DNA of 64,000 nt from Lucifuga dentata (Eukaryota > Chordata > Actinopteri > Ophidiiformes > Bythitidae), in assembly GCA_014773175.1 (NCBI GenBank), contig VXCM01003130.1, positions 90,619 through 154,618 of the forward strand, written 5' to 3'. The notes beneath the pieces were generated by a model. That model was not told where the DNA came from and ran no database searches. It saw only the letters and a list, made by a program, of their open reading frames with translations. Shown piece after piece: positions 37,490 to 43,436 of the stretch. The position numbers and the translations under genes were made by a program. Every line of letters starts with the position of its first letter. Positions within the stretch are counted from its first letter, which is position 1.

Positions 37490-38231
37490 CTGTCTTTTCT
37501 CAGGATGAAGAGCATGAAAAGGATTTCATTGACATCATTTTCCAGACTGGAGGTTAGATATGGAGATAACACAGCATTTTCTGTTACTTTGTCACATTCA
37601 GAACACCATCACAGCACGAGAATATTTGTTTTTAATTCTCTGCATTAAATGCAATTCTCCCTTTTACCTCTCAGAAATCTCCACCTTCAAACCAACCCCA
37701 GACCCCTCTCCGGACCGACTAAATCCCAACTCCCACACCACCTCCTCCTCACCCTACTCCCCGCTCCATCTGGCGCTGTCTCCCCCGATCCCACCCAACT
37801 GTGACACCCCACGGTCTGCAGCTCAGGATGAACCACAGATCATGGCCAACGCCGCCACCAATGAGAAACACCTCGGTAACACAGGAAGAGGACGTCTGGA
37901 AGACTTCCTGGAAACCACCACTGGGAAGCCTCTCATGGGGGTGGAGCCTGGTGGCCTTTTGACTTTAATTGATGACCTCCACAGCCAAATGCTGAGCACC
38001 CCCAGCATCCTGGACCAAACCCCGTCTCCCATGGATACCTTCGACATCATGGCCGAGCGCGGCTTAGGGGAGCAGGACAGCATGGATTGGTTGGATCTGA
38101 CTATGGGAGGAGAGAAAGCTGAGGATACCTTAATCCTGGCCCCGCTGGGCCCCCAAACGCCCCTCAGCGCCTTTTCCACAGACTTCCTGGACAGCATAGA
38201 CCTGCAGATACACTGGGACTCCTGCCTATAA
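1485..38231 (+). CDS. mrtfa: Myocardin-related transcription factor A (mrtfa/mkl1), whole 19-exon gene
   Basis: This gene encodes an actin-regulated coactivator of serum response factor. In the family, RPEL motifs bind G-actin and hold the protein in the cytoplasm; actin polymerisation frees it to enter the nucleus and activate SRF targets. Coding exons: 1485-1620, 6486-6551, 16819-16874, 17355-17430, 17545-17706, 23982-24148, 25556-25672, 25847-25906, 26020-26228, 26648-26828, 28011-28345, 28442-28590, 29497-30579, 31496-31693, 31996-32106, 34309-34458, 34718-34807, 37504-37552, 37675-38231. All junction phases agree, giving 1295 residues once a 64-base assembly duplication in exon 11 is removed. 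Domains: RPEL1 (about 54-68), RPEL2 core RPQRSEL (98-104), RPEL3 core RPGPMEL (142-148), basic B1 (about 271-297), Gln tract, SAP (411-444), leucine zipper (about 616-655), Gln/Lys-rich segment (739-911), C-terminal transactivation region (1111-1295). The MRTFA-type end DLQIHWDSCL, rather than MRTFB's PWD end or myocardin's, decides the paralogue. Which teleost a/b copy it is cannot be told. Confidence 0.95.
3200..3620. repeat. Degenerate CATAGCAACC minisatellite
   Basis: About nine copies of CATAGCAA(C) alternate with CCTAG(C/A)AACCACC and (A/G)AACACC blocks at irregular 20-60-bp spacing. The last unit is inverted (GGTGGTTGCTATGGTG at about 3596-3611). Confidence 0.7.
3973..4033. repeat. (TG)n microsatellite with gap
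   Basis: About 30 TG units interrupted by an n at 4031. Confidence 0.95.
5486..5896 (+). mobile_element. TTAA-flanked MITE, copy A (internally deleted)
   Basis: Bounded by TTAA at 5486-5489 and 5893-5896, with inverted ends AGGACTATACC and GGTATGTTCCT. About 411 bp against roughly 560-600 for fuller copies; sequence between the left inverted end and the GGACTATATTTCCTGG motif is missing. TTAA flanks and non-coding content fit a piggyBac-like non-autonomous element, though the superfamily is inferred from the target site only. Confidence 0.8.
6486..6551 (+). CDS. mrtfa: mrtfa exon 2, RPEL1 first half
   Basis: Acceptor CACTACAG|TT and donor C|GTAAGT. Encodes LQLKLQQRRTREELVNQGIM, nearly identical to the RPEL1 helix of vertebrate MRTFA. 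Enters in phase 1 and leaves in phase 1, so the last Pro codon is split with exon 3. RPEL1 normally has Arg where other RPEL motifs have Pro, and that holds here. Confidence 0.95.
7870..8467 (-). mobile_element. TTAA-flanked MITE, copy B (near full length, nested)
   Basis: 598 bp with TTAA at 7870-7873 and 8464-8467. The first and last 90 bp or so are inverted repeats (AGGACCATACC and GCATGTTTGAGCC near the ends). The body is in reverse orientation relative to copy D. It interrupts the terminus of a second MITE: the flanks without it read CTCCAT-TTAA-ACTGTG, matching that family's uninterrupted end. Confidence 0.88.
8468..8967 (+). mobile_element. Second MITE family, copy 1
   Basis: Shares AAAATGTGATC and a degenerate CTGTATCCAGATACATTATC end with the copy at 39119-39573 (reverse strand). 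It also shares the internal CATAAAGTTATTTTGAATCA-type block with 29085-29370. The right end GAAATGGGGCC mirrors the GGCCTCATTT end of other copies. The outermost nine bases of its left end are at 7861-7869, across copy B. Superfamily not assigned. Confidence 0.65.
9385..9436. repeat. (GA)n microsatellite
   Basis: 26 GA units following a TG-rich stretch. Confidence 0.95.
14979..15539 (+). mobile_element. TTAA-flanked MITE, copy C
   Basis: TTAA at 14979-14982 and 15536-15539, with long inverted ends. An n at 15333 separates two exact 63-bp copies (15270-15332 and 15334-15396), an assembly artefact, so the true length is about 497 bp. Confidence 0.85.
15763..15796. repeat. (TA)n microsatellite
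   Basis: About 17 TA units. Confidence 0.95.
16728..16773. repeat. (CT)n microsatellite upstream of mrtfa exon 3
   Basis: About 23 CT units ending 45 bp before the exon 3 acceptor. Confidence 0.95.
16819..16874 (+). CDS. mrtfa: mrtfa exon 3, RPEL1 to RPEL2 spacer
   Basis: Acceptor TCTTCTAG|CA, donor CGG|GTGAGT. Encodes PLKGSAAFHEHRRSLERAR, the family's PLKSPAAFHEQRRSLERAR spacer with three substitutions. The polypyrimidine tract before it is a (CT)n microsatellite. Confidence 0.95.
17355..17430 (+). CDS. mrtfa: mrtfa exon 4, RPEL2
   Basis: Acceptor TTTCTAG|ACA, donor GAGG|GTGAGT. Encodes TEDYLKRKIRARPQRSELIR then MHILE. The RPEL core RPxxxEL is intact, as is the basic KRKIRAR stretch that forms part of the bipartite nuclear import signal in the family. 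Leaves in phase 1. Confidence 0.96.
17545..17706 (+). CDS. mrtfa: mrtfa exon 5, basic linker and RPEL3
   Basis: Acceptor TTTCCAG|AG, donor ATAG|GTAAAT. Encodes EPSLQAKQLQLKRARLADDL followed by RPGPMEL and the KNILPV segment. KRAR is the second basic half of the nuclear import signal lying between RPEL2 and RPEL3 in the family. RPEL3 is complete. Confidence 0.96.
19701..20615. mobile_element. Palindrome-array MITE with long inverted ends
   Basis: The left end TATGAGGGCGTATTAGTGCC and the right end (reverse TATGACGGCATATTAGTGCC) are inverted repeats continuing into CATGCTAAAA. Both are flanked by the direct repeat GTTTTC (19695-19700 and 20612-20617, boundaries uncertain by a few bases). Each arm carries repeated units of GACTTTAAAGTC plus ATTAATCTCATA. 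The centre is unique, non-coding DNA. Superfamily not assigned. Confidence 0.75.
19883..19932. repeat. Perfect 50-bp palindrome
   Basis: The 25 bases 19883-19907 are the exact reverse complement of 19908-19932, centred on GACTTTAAAGTC with no spacer. It could extrude as a cruciform or fold as a perfect hairpin if transcribed. Confidence 0.95.
22998..23068. repeat. (TA)n(CA)n compound microsatellite
   Basis: TA run, an n at 23019, then about 24 CA units. Confidence 0.95.
23982..24148 (+). CDS. mrtfa: mrtfa exon 6, acidic/Ser-rich linker
   Basis: Acceptor CCTCTCAG|AG, donor CACAG|GTATAA. Contains SSFDEDSNDSLSPEQPAGQE, matching the mammalian SSFDEDSSDALSPEQPA segment with its SP phospho-acceptor sites. 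Leaves in phase 0. Confidence 0.95.
24149..25555. other. mrtfa intron 6
   Basis: Contains TTAA-flanked MITE copy D (24588-25179) and A-rich low-complexity DNA at about 24488-24528. Nothing else recognised. Confidence 0.6.
24588..25179 (+). mobile_element. TTAA-flanked MITE, copy D
   Basis: 592 bp, TTAA at 24588-24591 and 25176-25179, inverted ends AGGACCATACC / GGTATGGTTCT. Well-preserved reference copy for orientation. Contains no open frame. Confidence 0.85.
25556..25672 (+). CDS. mrtfa: mrtfa exon 7, Pro/Ser linker
   Basis: Acceptor TCTGTCAG|GTT, donor AAG|GTAAGG. Encodes 39 residues beginning VSPPAPPLPSVSRSPS and including LTNGTTAPP, which aligns with mammalian LTNGTT. Phase 0 at both ends. 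Confidence 0.92.
25847..25906 (+). CDS. mrtfa: mrtfa exon 8, basic region lead-in
   Basis: Acceptor TCTTTAG|TTC, donor AAG|GTATAT. Encodes 20 residues ending RPKKPKDNKPK, the Lys-rich start of the basic B1 region that contacts SRF. Phase 0 both ends. Confidence 0.93.
26020..26228 (+). CDS. mrtfa: mrtfa exon 9, B1 box and Gln tract
   Basis: Acceptor CTCCCAG|ATC, donor CCAA|GTGAGT, leaving in phase 2. Encodes IKKLKYHQYIPPDQK, the SRF-binding B1 signature, then ILQQQQLFLQLQIL and a run of about ten Gln from a (CAG)n stretch at about 26162-26191, then HYNYHTILPAPPK. The Gln run is longer than in the mammalian protein and could be length-polymorphic. Confidence 0.97.
26606..26638. repeat. (CT)n microsatellite upstream of mrtfa exon 10
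   Basis: CT run after an n at 26605, continuous with the acceptor tract of exon 10. Confidence 0.9.
26648..26828 (+). CDS. mrtfa: mrtfa exon 10, Ser/Thr-rich spacer before SAP
   Basis: Acceptor CCAACAG|A after a (CT)n tract, donor ATGAAG|GTCTGA. Completes the Lys of PAPPKS and ends LPPNLEEMK, directly equivalent to mammalian LPANLDDMK before VAELK. The middle is a low-complexity Ser/Thr/Pro run. Confidence 0.93.
26829..28010. other. mrtfa intron 10
   Basis: Unremarkable unique sequence with no repeat family recognised and no coding signal. Confidence 0.5.
28011..28345 (+). CDS. mrtfa: mrtfa exon 11, SAP domain (contains assembly duplication)
   Basis: Acceptor TCCGTCAG|GTG, donor TCAG|GTGATT. 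Encodes VAELKSELKLRSLPVSGTKT then DLIERL, the SAP motif, which binds DNA in other proteins and helps select targets in the family. A 63-bp block (28102-28164) is repeated exactly after a single n (28166-28228). This adds 64 bases, which breaks the frame; dropping them restores phase 1 at the exon end and continuity with exon 12. I therefore read the duplication as an artefact and not a mutation. Confidence 0.93.
28442..28590 (+). CDS. mrtfa: mrtfa exon 12, Ser/Pro-rich segment
   Basis: Acceptor GATGTAG|GC, donor ACG|GTTGGA, which is a weak donor. Encodes SSPPISPASPSDHSPAAISP and ends HFGET. With exon 13 this gives FGETTNAPLTQL, lining up without gaps with mammalian FGEMVTSPLTQL, so the weak donor is supported by homology. 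Confidence 0.88.
28591..29496. other. mrtfa intron 12
   Basis: Contains a truncated copy of the second MITE family (about 29085-29370). Nothing else recognised. Confidence 0.5.
29085..29370 (+). mobile_element. Second MITE family, copy 2 (partial)
   Basis: Shares AAAGTTATTTTGAATCAGGA, CCGCCTACTGAGAT and GCCTTTATCCAGATAACTTA-type blocks with copy 1. Both ends are lost or diverged. Confidence 0.55.
29497..30579 (+). CDS. mrtfa: mrtfa exon 13, leucine zipper plus Gln/Lys-rich expansion
   Basis: A 361-residue exon with acceptor CCCTCTAG|ACG and donor CACAG|GTCAGG, phase 0 both ends. About residues 66-105 of the exon form the leucine zipper (KDKMLREKDKQIEELTRMLR and on to VEVLRMQLE), used for homo- and heterodimerisation. 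Two SUMO-like or acidic patches follow (VKEEP near 29860, IIKEE near 29976). From about 30060 to the end the translation is dominated by Gln, Lys, His, Leu and Asn with no long acidic stretch. That segment has no counterpart of similar length in mammalian MRTFA. Confidence 0.95.
30792..31379 (+). mobile_element. TTAA-flanked MITE, copy E (decayed right end)
   Basis: Left TTAA at 30792-30795 with AGGATCATACTGG. Right end reads CCGATATTGCCCATTAA, a diverged version of the usual GGTATGGTCCTTTAA. Lies in mrtfa intron 13 in the same orientation as copy D. Confidence 0.75.
31496..31693 (+). CDS. mrtfa: mrtfa exon 14
   Basis: Acceptor TGTGCAG|GTG, donor CTGCAG|GTAGCC, phase 0 both ends, 66 codons. 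Contains TPTLVTDSNGNHFLVAL, which aligns with mammalian PPTLITDSTGTHLVLTV, placing it firmly in MRTFA order. Confidence 0.93.
31996..32106 (+). CDS. mrtfa: mrtfa exon 15
   Basis: Acceptor CACTAG|CGA, donor AAG|GTGAGC, 37 codons, phase 0. Polar Gln/Lys-rich linker beginning RLQSIPVPGRLPPQLPK. No recognised motif; membership rests on open frame, matched phase and good splice sites. A second acceptor at CTGCAG|TCG would shorten it by nine bases. Confidence 0.8.
32325..32661 (+). repeat. Common teleost dispersed repeat
   Basis: Runs from GGGTGGCATGGTGGTTAGCA through CTGTGTGGAGTTGCAAGC, CAAAAACATGCAGGTTAGG and TAGGCTGGCGACCTGTCCAG to GGATAGATGG. This is a very widespread fish repeat, nearly full length here. 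I leave its class open. Confidence 0.75.
33770..33960 (+). repeat. Third dispersed repeat, copy 2
   Basis: Contains GTGATCAATAAAATTGATA, CCACTCAGTTGATCA and TGGTGAGTTTTGATCCAATC in the same order as the copy at the window start. Lies in mrtfa intron 15. Confidence 0.5.
34309..34458 (+). CDS. mrtfa: mrtfa exon 16
   Basis: Acceptor ATTGAAG|GTG, or six bases further on at GTGCAG|AAG with the same frame; donor CCC|GTAAGC. Fifty codons including PPNLQPFFRDQELSP, loosely matching mammalian LQPLFGTPT. The pyrimidine tract before the acceptor is poor, so the exact 5' edge is uncertain. Confidence 0.78.
34718..34807 (+). CDS. mrtfa: mrtfa exon 17
   Basis: Acceptor CCTGTAG|GAA, donor AAA|GTATGT, 30 codons, phase 0. 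Encodes ELFPSLDHYVLFSPLSPAS, a hydrophobic/Ser-Pro patch. No direct mammalian match recalled; supported by splice sites and phase. Confidence 0.8.
36886..37354. mobile_element. Inverted-repeat element with GGCCACAAGTTATTAATGCG units
   Basis: The left arm (about 36886-36975) and right arm (about 37250-37354) are inverted, each with two sub-units of GGCCACAAGTTA(T/C)TAATGCG(T)GG type. The outer tips read AACACGTGGCC and GGCCATGTGTT. The centre is about 270 bp of non-coding DNA. Class not assigned. Confidence 0.65.
37437..37486. repeat. (CT)n microsatellite upstream of mrtfa exon 18
   Basis: About 24 CT units forming the polypyrimidine tract that ends at the exon 18 acceptor. Confidence 0.95.
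37504..37552 (+). CDS. mrtfa: mrtfa exon 18, transactivation-domain lead
   Basis: Acceptor TCTCAG|GAT immediately after a (CT)n microsatellite; donor GGAG|GTTAGA, leaving in phase 1. Encodes DEEHEKDFIDIIFQTG, equivalent to mammalian QQMDDLFDILIQSG, an amphipathic acidic motif at the start of the transactivation domain. Confidence 0.93.
37675..38231 (+). CDS. mrtfa: mrtfa exon 19, C-terminal transactivation domain and stop
   Basis: Acceptor CCTCTCAG|AA, stop TAA at 38229-38231. Completes EIS after the QTG of exon 18 (mammalian SGEIS). Contains GRGRLEDFLETTTGKPL, LLTLIDDLHSQMLS, SPMDTFD, DSMDWLDLTM and the terminal DFLDSIDLQIHWDSCL. These acidic/hydrophobic blocks are the transactivation domain, and the terminal WDSCL marks MRTFA. 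Confidence 0.97.
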
Positions 38232-38603
38232 ACACACACACACACACACACACACAGGAAACAGTACTCCACTGTGTCTTCTCACATACTGCTATGGTGA
38301 ACATTCAAGCATGTTGACTTTTATTTTAGACACATACACACACTGTAGTATTGAGTTTTATGCAGACATTCATCAGGCAGGTCCAGTTTTAGCTTGTTCA
38401 GTAACATTTTGTGAAAATAGCACATGGACTTTGGAGTGTTTGGATGTAAAATTTGATGAAGCACTTATAACTGAGGCATTAATCATTTAATCACATTTAC
38501 ATATGCCATTTCTCTTTTATCTGTTTCTGTGACTTTTGTGTAATTAGAAAGCACTTTCTCTTAAAGGACCATACCATTGGTTTTGCATTTTATGCCCAAT
38601 AAA
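38232..38603 (+). promoter_or_regulatory. mrtfa proximal 3' UTR and first AATAAA
   Basis: The UTR begins with a short (CA)n run. The first AATAAA after the stop is at 38598-38603, and it lies inside a TTAA-flanked MITE (38561-39118). Vertebrate mrtfa 3' UTRs are long, so further sites downstream are likely; the real cleavage point cannot be decided here. Confidence 0.4.
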
Positions 38604-39118
38604 TACAATCCATACACGTTATGTTACTGACAACCATTTCCCAAAACATACTACTGGAGCAGTAAATTTTAGAATTATTTTTCCTACCTTCCAGACTGCC
38701 ATTGGTTTCAGTTCATTCCAGTACACTATAAAAATCAACTTTTAGAGACTTGAAACTTGCTTGAGATAAGTAATTTATCACAGCACTATGTCTTTTAAAA
38801 TTTTATCAAAGTAACTTTATGTAAATGATCCAAAATGGAGCTGTCTCCACCAGGGAATATACTCCTATTAGAAGACAGCTTTTACCAAGAAATTACAAAA
38901 AAAAAAAAAAAAAAAAACGACTGTGCCTTCTACAGTCCAATATGCATGTTAGCAGATGATAACATTGAATTTTAAGGTGGATTAATCACCTGAACATTTG
39001 ATTTTGAAAGACTGGGGGAATTGGCAACATAACAGCAAAACTAAAAATATGGTTTTATGTATTGGAAAATGAAATGAAATGAAATGAAACATGCAAAATC
39101 ACTGGTATGGTCCTTTAA
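38561..39118 (-). mobile_element. TTAA-flanked MITE, copy F (supplies an AATAAA)
   Basis: 558 bp with TTAA at both ends, in reverse orientation to copy D. It begins 330 bp after the mrtfa stop and carries the first AATAAA there (38598-38603), inside the inverted end where most copies read CCTAATATATTCAAT. Directly abuts a reverse copy of the second MITE family. Confidence 0.85.
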
Positions 39119-39573
39119 GCTGCCTTTTTGCATACATTTTCTGGATAATGGCATCCCATATCAGGACTTGCAATTGACATGTGTTGTTGATCTCAGTACG
39201 TGGGTTGTTACAATATTAAATCTGTGTTCCTGCTTTTCTTGCCATTTATGACAAGTCACAACTCCTGATTCAAAATAACTTTATTAAGAAGAGTGAGATA
39301 GTAAACAATGATAGTAAGCAATGACTTCAACTTGTGGTGGCTTTTTACCTCAGGAACGTGTTCCAGGTGCCCTCTACAGCTTGCATTTATGTCCGGCTAG
39401 TTTTGACTGAGATTTGATCACAGCGCAAACCTGGATCGCATTTTGGTCGCAGCGCATTTACACTTTGCATTAACATGCTTTTTTTTTTTTTTTTNTTTTT
39501 TTTTTTTTTTTTCCTTACCTGGATAATGTATCTGGATACAGATCACATTTTAGTACAAGGTTTAAATGAGGCC
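39119..39573 (-). mobile_element. Second MITE family, copy 3 (reverse)
   Basis: Read on the reverse strand it starts GGCCTCATTTAAACC followed by AAAATGTGATC, giving the uninterrupted end used to explain the insertion of copy B. Contains a T-rich run with an n at 39495. Abuts TTAA-MITE copy F. Confidence 0.62.
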
Positions 39574-42497
39574 AAAAGTACAGGTAATCCATATTTTATC
39601 TCTTTAGGTAAAGGATAAAGGTAATCGACAGTCAAAGAAAAAATGAAAAATTGATTTTTGCCTACATCATTCTTAATAGCTCAGCATTTTAGCAGTTTAT
39701 ATCATAGTTTATAGATGCATGTGGGTAAGTTTGCTCAGCGCTGCATTCACATAATTTCTTACTATGTATTAACAGGATTTATTGCTTTACTGTGTTGCTG
39801 CTTCAGTTTTTGTCAGTGCAACAGTTGTGGTTACATGCATACATGGCCACTTTTGGGCTTAAAGGGTTCATTCAACAAAATCAAATCCCCAAAACCTATT
39901 TTCCCACCTTCATATAGGGTGCATAGCATTGATTTTATCTGCTGAGATTTTGAGATATCTGCATTTGAGACTTCTGCCACTACCTCAGCACAGTGGAGGT
40001 AAATGTTTGACACACAAAGCATTGAAAAAAAAAAAAAGTTATATTTGAAATTCTTAAAAACCAGAATTTTTTTGTAACAGAGACAATATCCCGCTCATTC
40101 TGTTACTGTTAACCATTTTCTACTGGGTGTAAGAAATCACCACAATGATGCCTGATTATTCTGAATAATTAGAATGTTGTTTCCGAAAAAAACAAACCAA
40201 AAAAAAAAAAAAAANAAAAAAAAAAAAAAAACAAAAAACAAAACAAAACATTGATTTCAGGTTTTCAAATGTCATTTTTAAAATTCCATTTACCACCATT
40301 GTATTGAGGTGGAGATTACAGCAGCAGATTTCTTGGTAATTAAAGCCTAAAAACCATCCAAATGAATCAATACCAATAAGCTGGTTGGGAAAAAGGTGTT
40401 TTATTATCATTTTGATGAATCACGTTTTGTCTTTGGCAGGTTTCAGTCGTAAAACTGTTACTACTTGTGATGGTCTAATAATAGCTCTTACACATACATG
40501 CAGATTTTTTAAACATATATTTTTGTATATAAATAATTCTGTCAGTCAGCTGTCAGAAACTGTTACAACTTAAAGGGGACATATAGTACAGATTTCCGTA
40601 TTTCTATTTTTATGTAGAAATCCATTTTGAAACCTTTGCAGTCCTTTGATGTGCAAAATACACGTTGATCCACCTCTGCTCCTAACCCCTGCTGTGCACA
40701 CTGAGTGAAAACAGGCCATTTTAGGTAAGGCTCTCAAGAAGCCAGCTCTGTTCACCAGCCTTTTACTTTGTGTGTGTCTAACCAGGTAGAATTAAATGTG
40801 TTACCTGCTGATGTAAAGATGCAACAGAAAAATGGTTTAAAAATGAAGATTTTGGAGCAGTTCAGGACCTGTGGGTTTGCCTCTCTGGGAGTTTTGCAAC
40901 TTTGACAATGTGCAGCTCATACTACCTGCTATATTACACTATAAAAACTAATAGAAATAAACAAAAAGCATAATATATCGCCTTTAAAGTCTGGGCAGGG
41001 AGTTTTTTGCAGTTGGTGAAAACAATGCAGGCTGAGTTTAGAAGGGAGAATTAGGCAAGAAGTATAGTTATTAAGCAATTTTTTTGTATGTTATCTTTAA
41101 ACCTCCACAGATGACTGCACAGTGTGTTCTTTCTTAATTTTAATGTGACATATTACAAAATTAATGTTCAGTGCAAGTATAAAGTTGATAAGGTAAATAG
41201 TTGTGGCAGTTGCACACAAAACCTTTGCCTAAGATATTTACAGGAAACATCTCAAACACTTTAAGTTTAAAAAAGGAATATGCAGCTTCAATAGCCAAGC
41301 TTTTCAGCCTAAATATTCTGTTTAAAATGAAATTAGAATGTAAATTTACATATTTAATGATATCTTGAAAGGAGAACATTGGCAATGATTTTGAATTTGG
41401 TACAAATCTCAGTTTCTTTGAAGAAAATCTGAATTTATTACTATGAAAAATCTTCAAATGCTTTTTGCAACTGGCCACTGAGGATAGTGGTTAAATTTTA
41501 AGCAGTTTTGAGATGTTTCTTCAGCTCTGCAAAATTATTTAAAAGGTCGAAGAATGTAGTTGGCAGTTTATGGAGAATCAATGAAAATTCTTTTTGNTTT
41601 TTTTTTTTTTTTGCATGTTGTGCGTATTTCAGAGTGAATGTACTTTAGACATATGAACAAACATAGAGTATGTAACATGAAACCCTCTTAATTGTTTAAG
41701 ATAAATGCTACATGTACATTATGCAAGTAATGACAAAATTTTGTATTTGCTGTATATTTCATGAGTGTCTTTTTATTAAGCCTTCTAAATGTAAACATAG
41801 AACAGTAATATCCATGATTACTATATTACATTACATGCTTCATATTCACAATATTTTATGTTTACATGTACTAATAACAAGGTATTACGATGATATAAGA
41901 CATTTTGTTATTGAAAACTACCAAAGTTTTCATGTCCACTCTGTTTGTACTTGTTATAATAAGCACACACATACACACCACCACATACACTTAAACTGTT
42001 GCAGCTTCATAGTTGCATGAAAGTTAAGCATGACAGGTTGATTATTAATTATTTGGCTAAAATGCTCCGTTTATAAGGTTTATCTTTTGATTATTGGTAT
42101 GGTGTTATTGGTGTTATTTTACTGTCTTGTACTGTAGCAGTACCTTTGCCAGTGGGGGAAAAGATGTTTTATTGAAGTCATTTTCCCCTCTGAGATTTTA
42201 CAGTGCTGTAATATACTGTACAAATTTAGACACTGAAAATGTGTTTTAATAAGTATTACTGTATAGTGATTATGTTGCTTTTTCCATTTTGGTCTAAGGA
42301 ACAAAATGTATTCTAAACCCAAGCCCATTTTTTAAAAACCCATGGAGATTTGCATTATTACTGTGATCACACAAGTTCAATGTTTCATCACTTAGATGCT
42401 TGGATTTTTTTTTTTTTTGGCTTTAACCATTTTGTTTTCTCCACAAACATACTGTTCCACACGCACATAATAATAATATTTCATTTTTGTGTGTGTA
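39574..42497. other. AT-rich DNA downstream of mrtfa
   Basis: No coding signal. May include distal mrtfa 3' UTR, but nothing proves it. Poly-A and poly-T runs with an n occur at about 40200-40230 and 41597. Confidence 0.4.
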
Positions 42498-42736
42498 ATG
42501 ACTTTGGAGAATAGATCTGCTGACTTTCCTGAATGCAGAATGAGCCTCAAAAATCTCCCAGAGGGCGACACTGATGACTTTCATTCATGCAAAAAGGTAT
42601 GAATGACAGCTCATTCTATGGTTTAGGGGTTATCTTTGCATTTTATTATTTGTATTTGTACAGTACAACTTCTTTGAATTGTTTTTTTATTTTACCTTTT
42701 TTTTCGAATTAGGTCCTACAGAGTCTGACTGATTAA
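42498..42736 (+). CDS. Possible two-exon micro-ORF (40 residues)
   Basis: ATG at 42498 opens 33 codons (MTLENRSADFPECRMSLKNL and on) up to AAAAAG|GTATGA at 42596. After 116 bp, a pyrimidine-rich acceptor ending GAATTAG leads to VLQSLTD and TAA (42713-42736) in the same phase. It could equally be the 3' end of a gene whose other exons I cannot see, or chance. No domain recognised. Confidence 0.2.
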
Positions 42737-42933
42737 AGGAACACATGGACCACTGGAACAACAAAATTTGTGATTAACATTGAGCATCACTGGTTCAAGG
42801 CAACTGGATTTGCTGTTTAATCTTAAAGATGTTTCGTTACTCATTCACCATCAGTTATATAATTTATATATCTTATCCTGTGCTGGAGCCCAGCAGTCAT
42901 TAAGAGTCATGGTATGAAGTACTTTCCCATTCA

Positions 42934-43103
42934 CTAACCTGCATGTCTTTGGGAAGAAATATGGGAAGAACTTTTGGGAAGAAATGAGAACACCTGATGG
43001 AACCCATGCAAACATGGGTAGAACATGCAAACTCCACACAGAAAACCACCAGTGGGATTCAAACTCAGGACCTTCTTGCTATGAGAAGACGGTGCGAACC
43101 ACA
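42934..43103 (-). repeat. Common teleost dispersed repeat, fragment
   Basis: Reverse-strand fragment of the same family as 32325-32661: CTAACCTGCATGTCTTTGG, GAACATGCAAACTCCACACA and CTCAGGACCTTCTTGCTATG. Confidence 0.65.
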
Positions 43104-43124
43104 AACCCGCCCACCACAATATTT

Positions 43125-43436
43125 CACACCTTGAGTCGTCTGATGTTCATTGGAGTTGTTAAAGTCACATGATTGGAGGTGGAAACTGCTCTGAAATTTC
43201 TCTCACCTGACTGCCATGTGACCCTAATGACTCCGACGACCCTCATATGACCCCCATGTGACCCAACTTGTAGAATCGTTCACACCTTGAGTCATGTGAT
43301 GGCCTTTGGAGTCATTAAAGCCATGTGGTTGAAGGTGCAAACTGCCCTAAAACTCTCACGACTGCCATGTGACCCTAACAAGTCCAACGATCTTCGTATG
43401 ACCCCCACGTGATTCAACAAGTCACCTGGCACAAGG
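43125..43436. repeat. Two-unit tandem repeat, 156-bp period
   Basis: CACACCTTGAGTC recurs at 43125 and 43281. Between them run shared blocks: GGAGT(T/C)(G/A)TTAAAG, GACTGCCATGTGACCCTAA and TATGACCCCCA(T/C)GTGA. Non-coding; class unknown. Confidence 0.65.

Larger units (their letters stand above)
34808..37503. other. mrtfa intron 17
   Basis: Contains the GGCCACAAG inverted-repeat element (36886-37354) and a (CT)n tract (37437-37486) fused to the exon 18 acceptor. The stretch 34850-36850 shows no repeat family or gene that I recognise. Confidence 0.5.
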
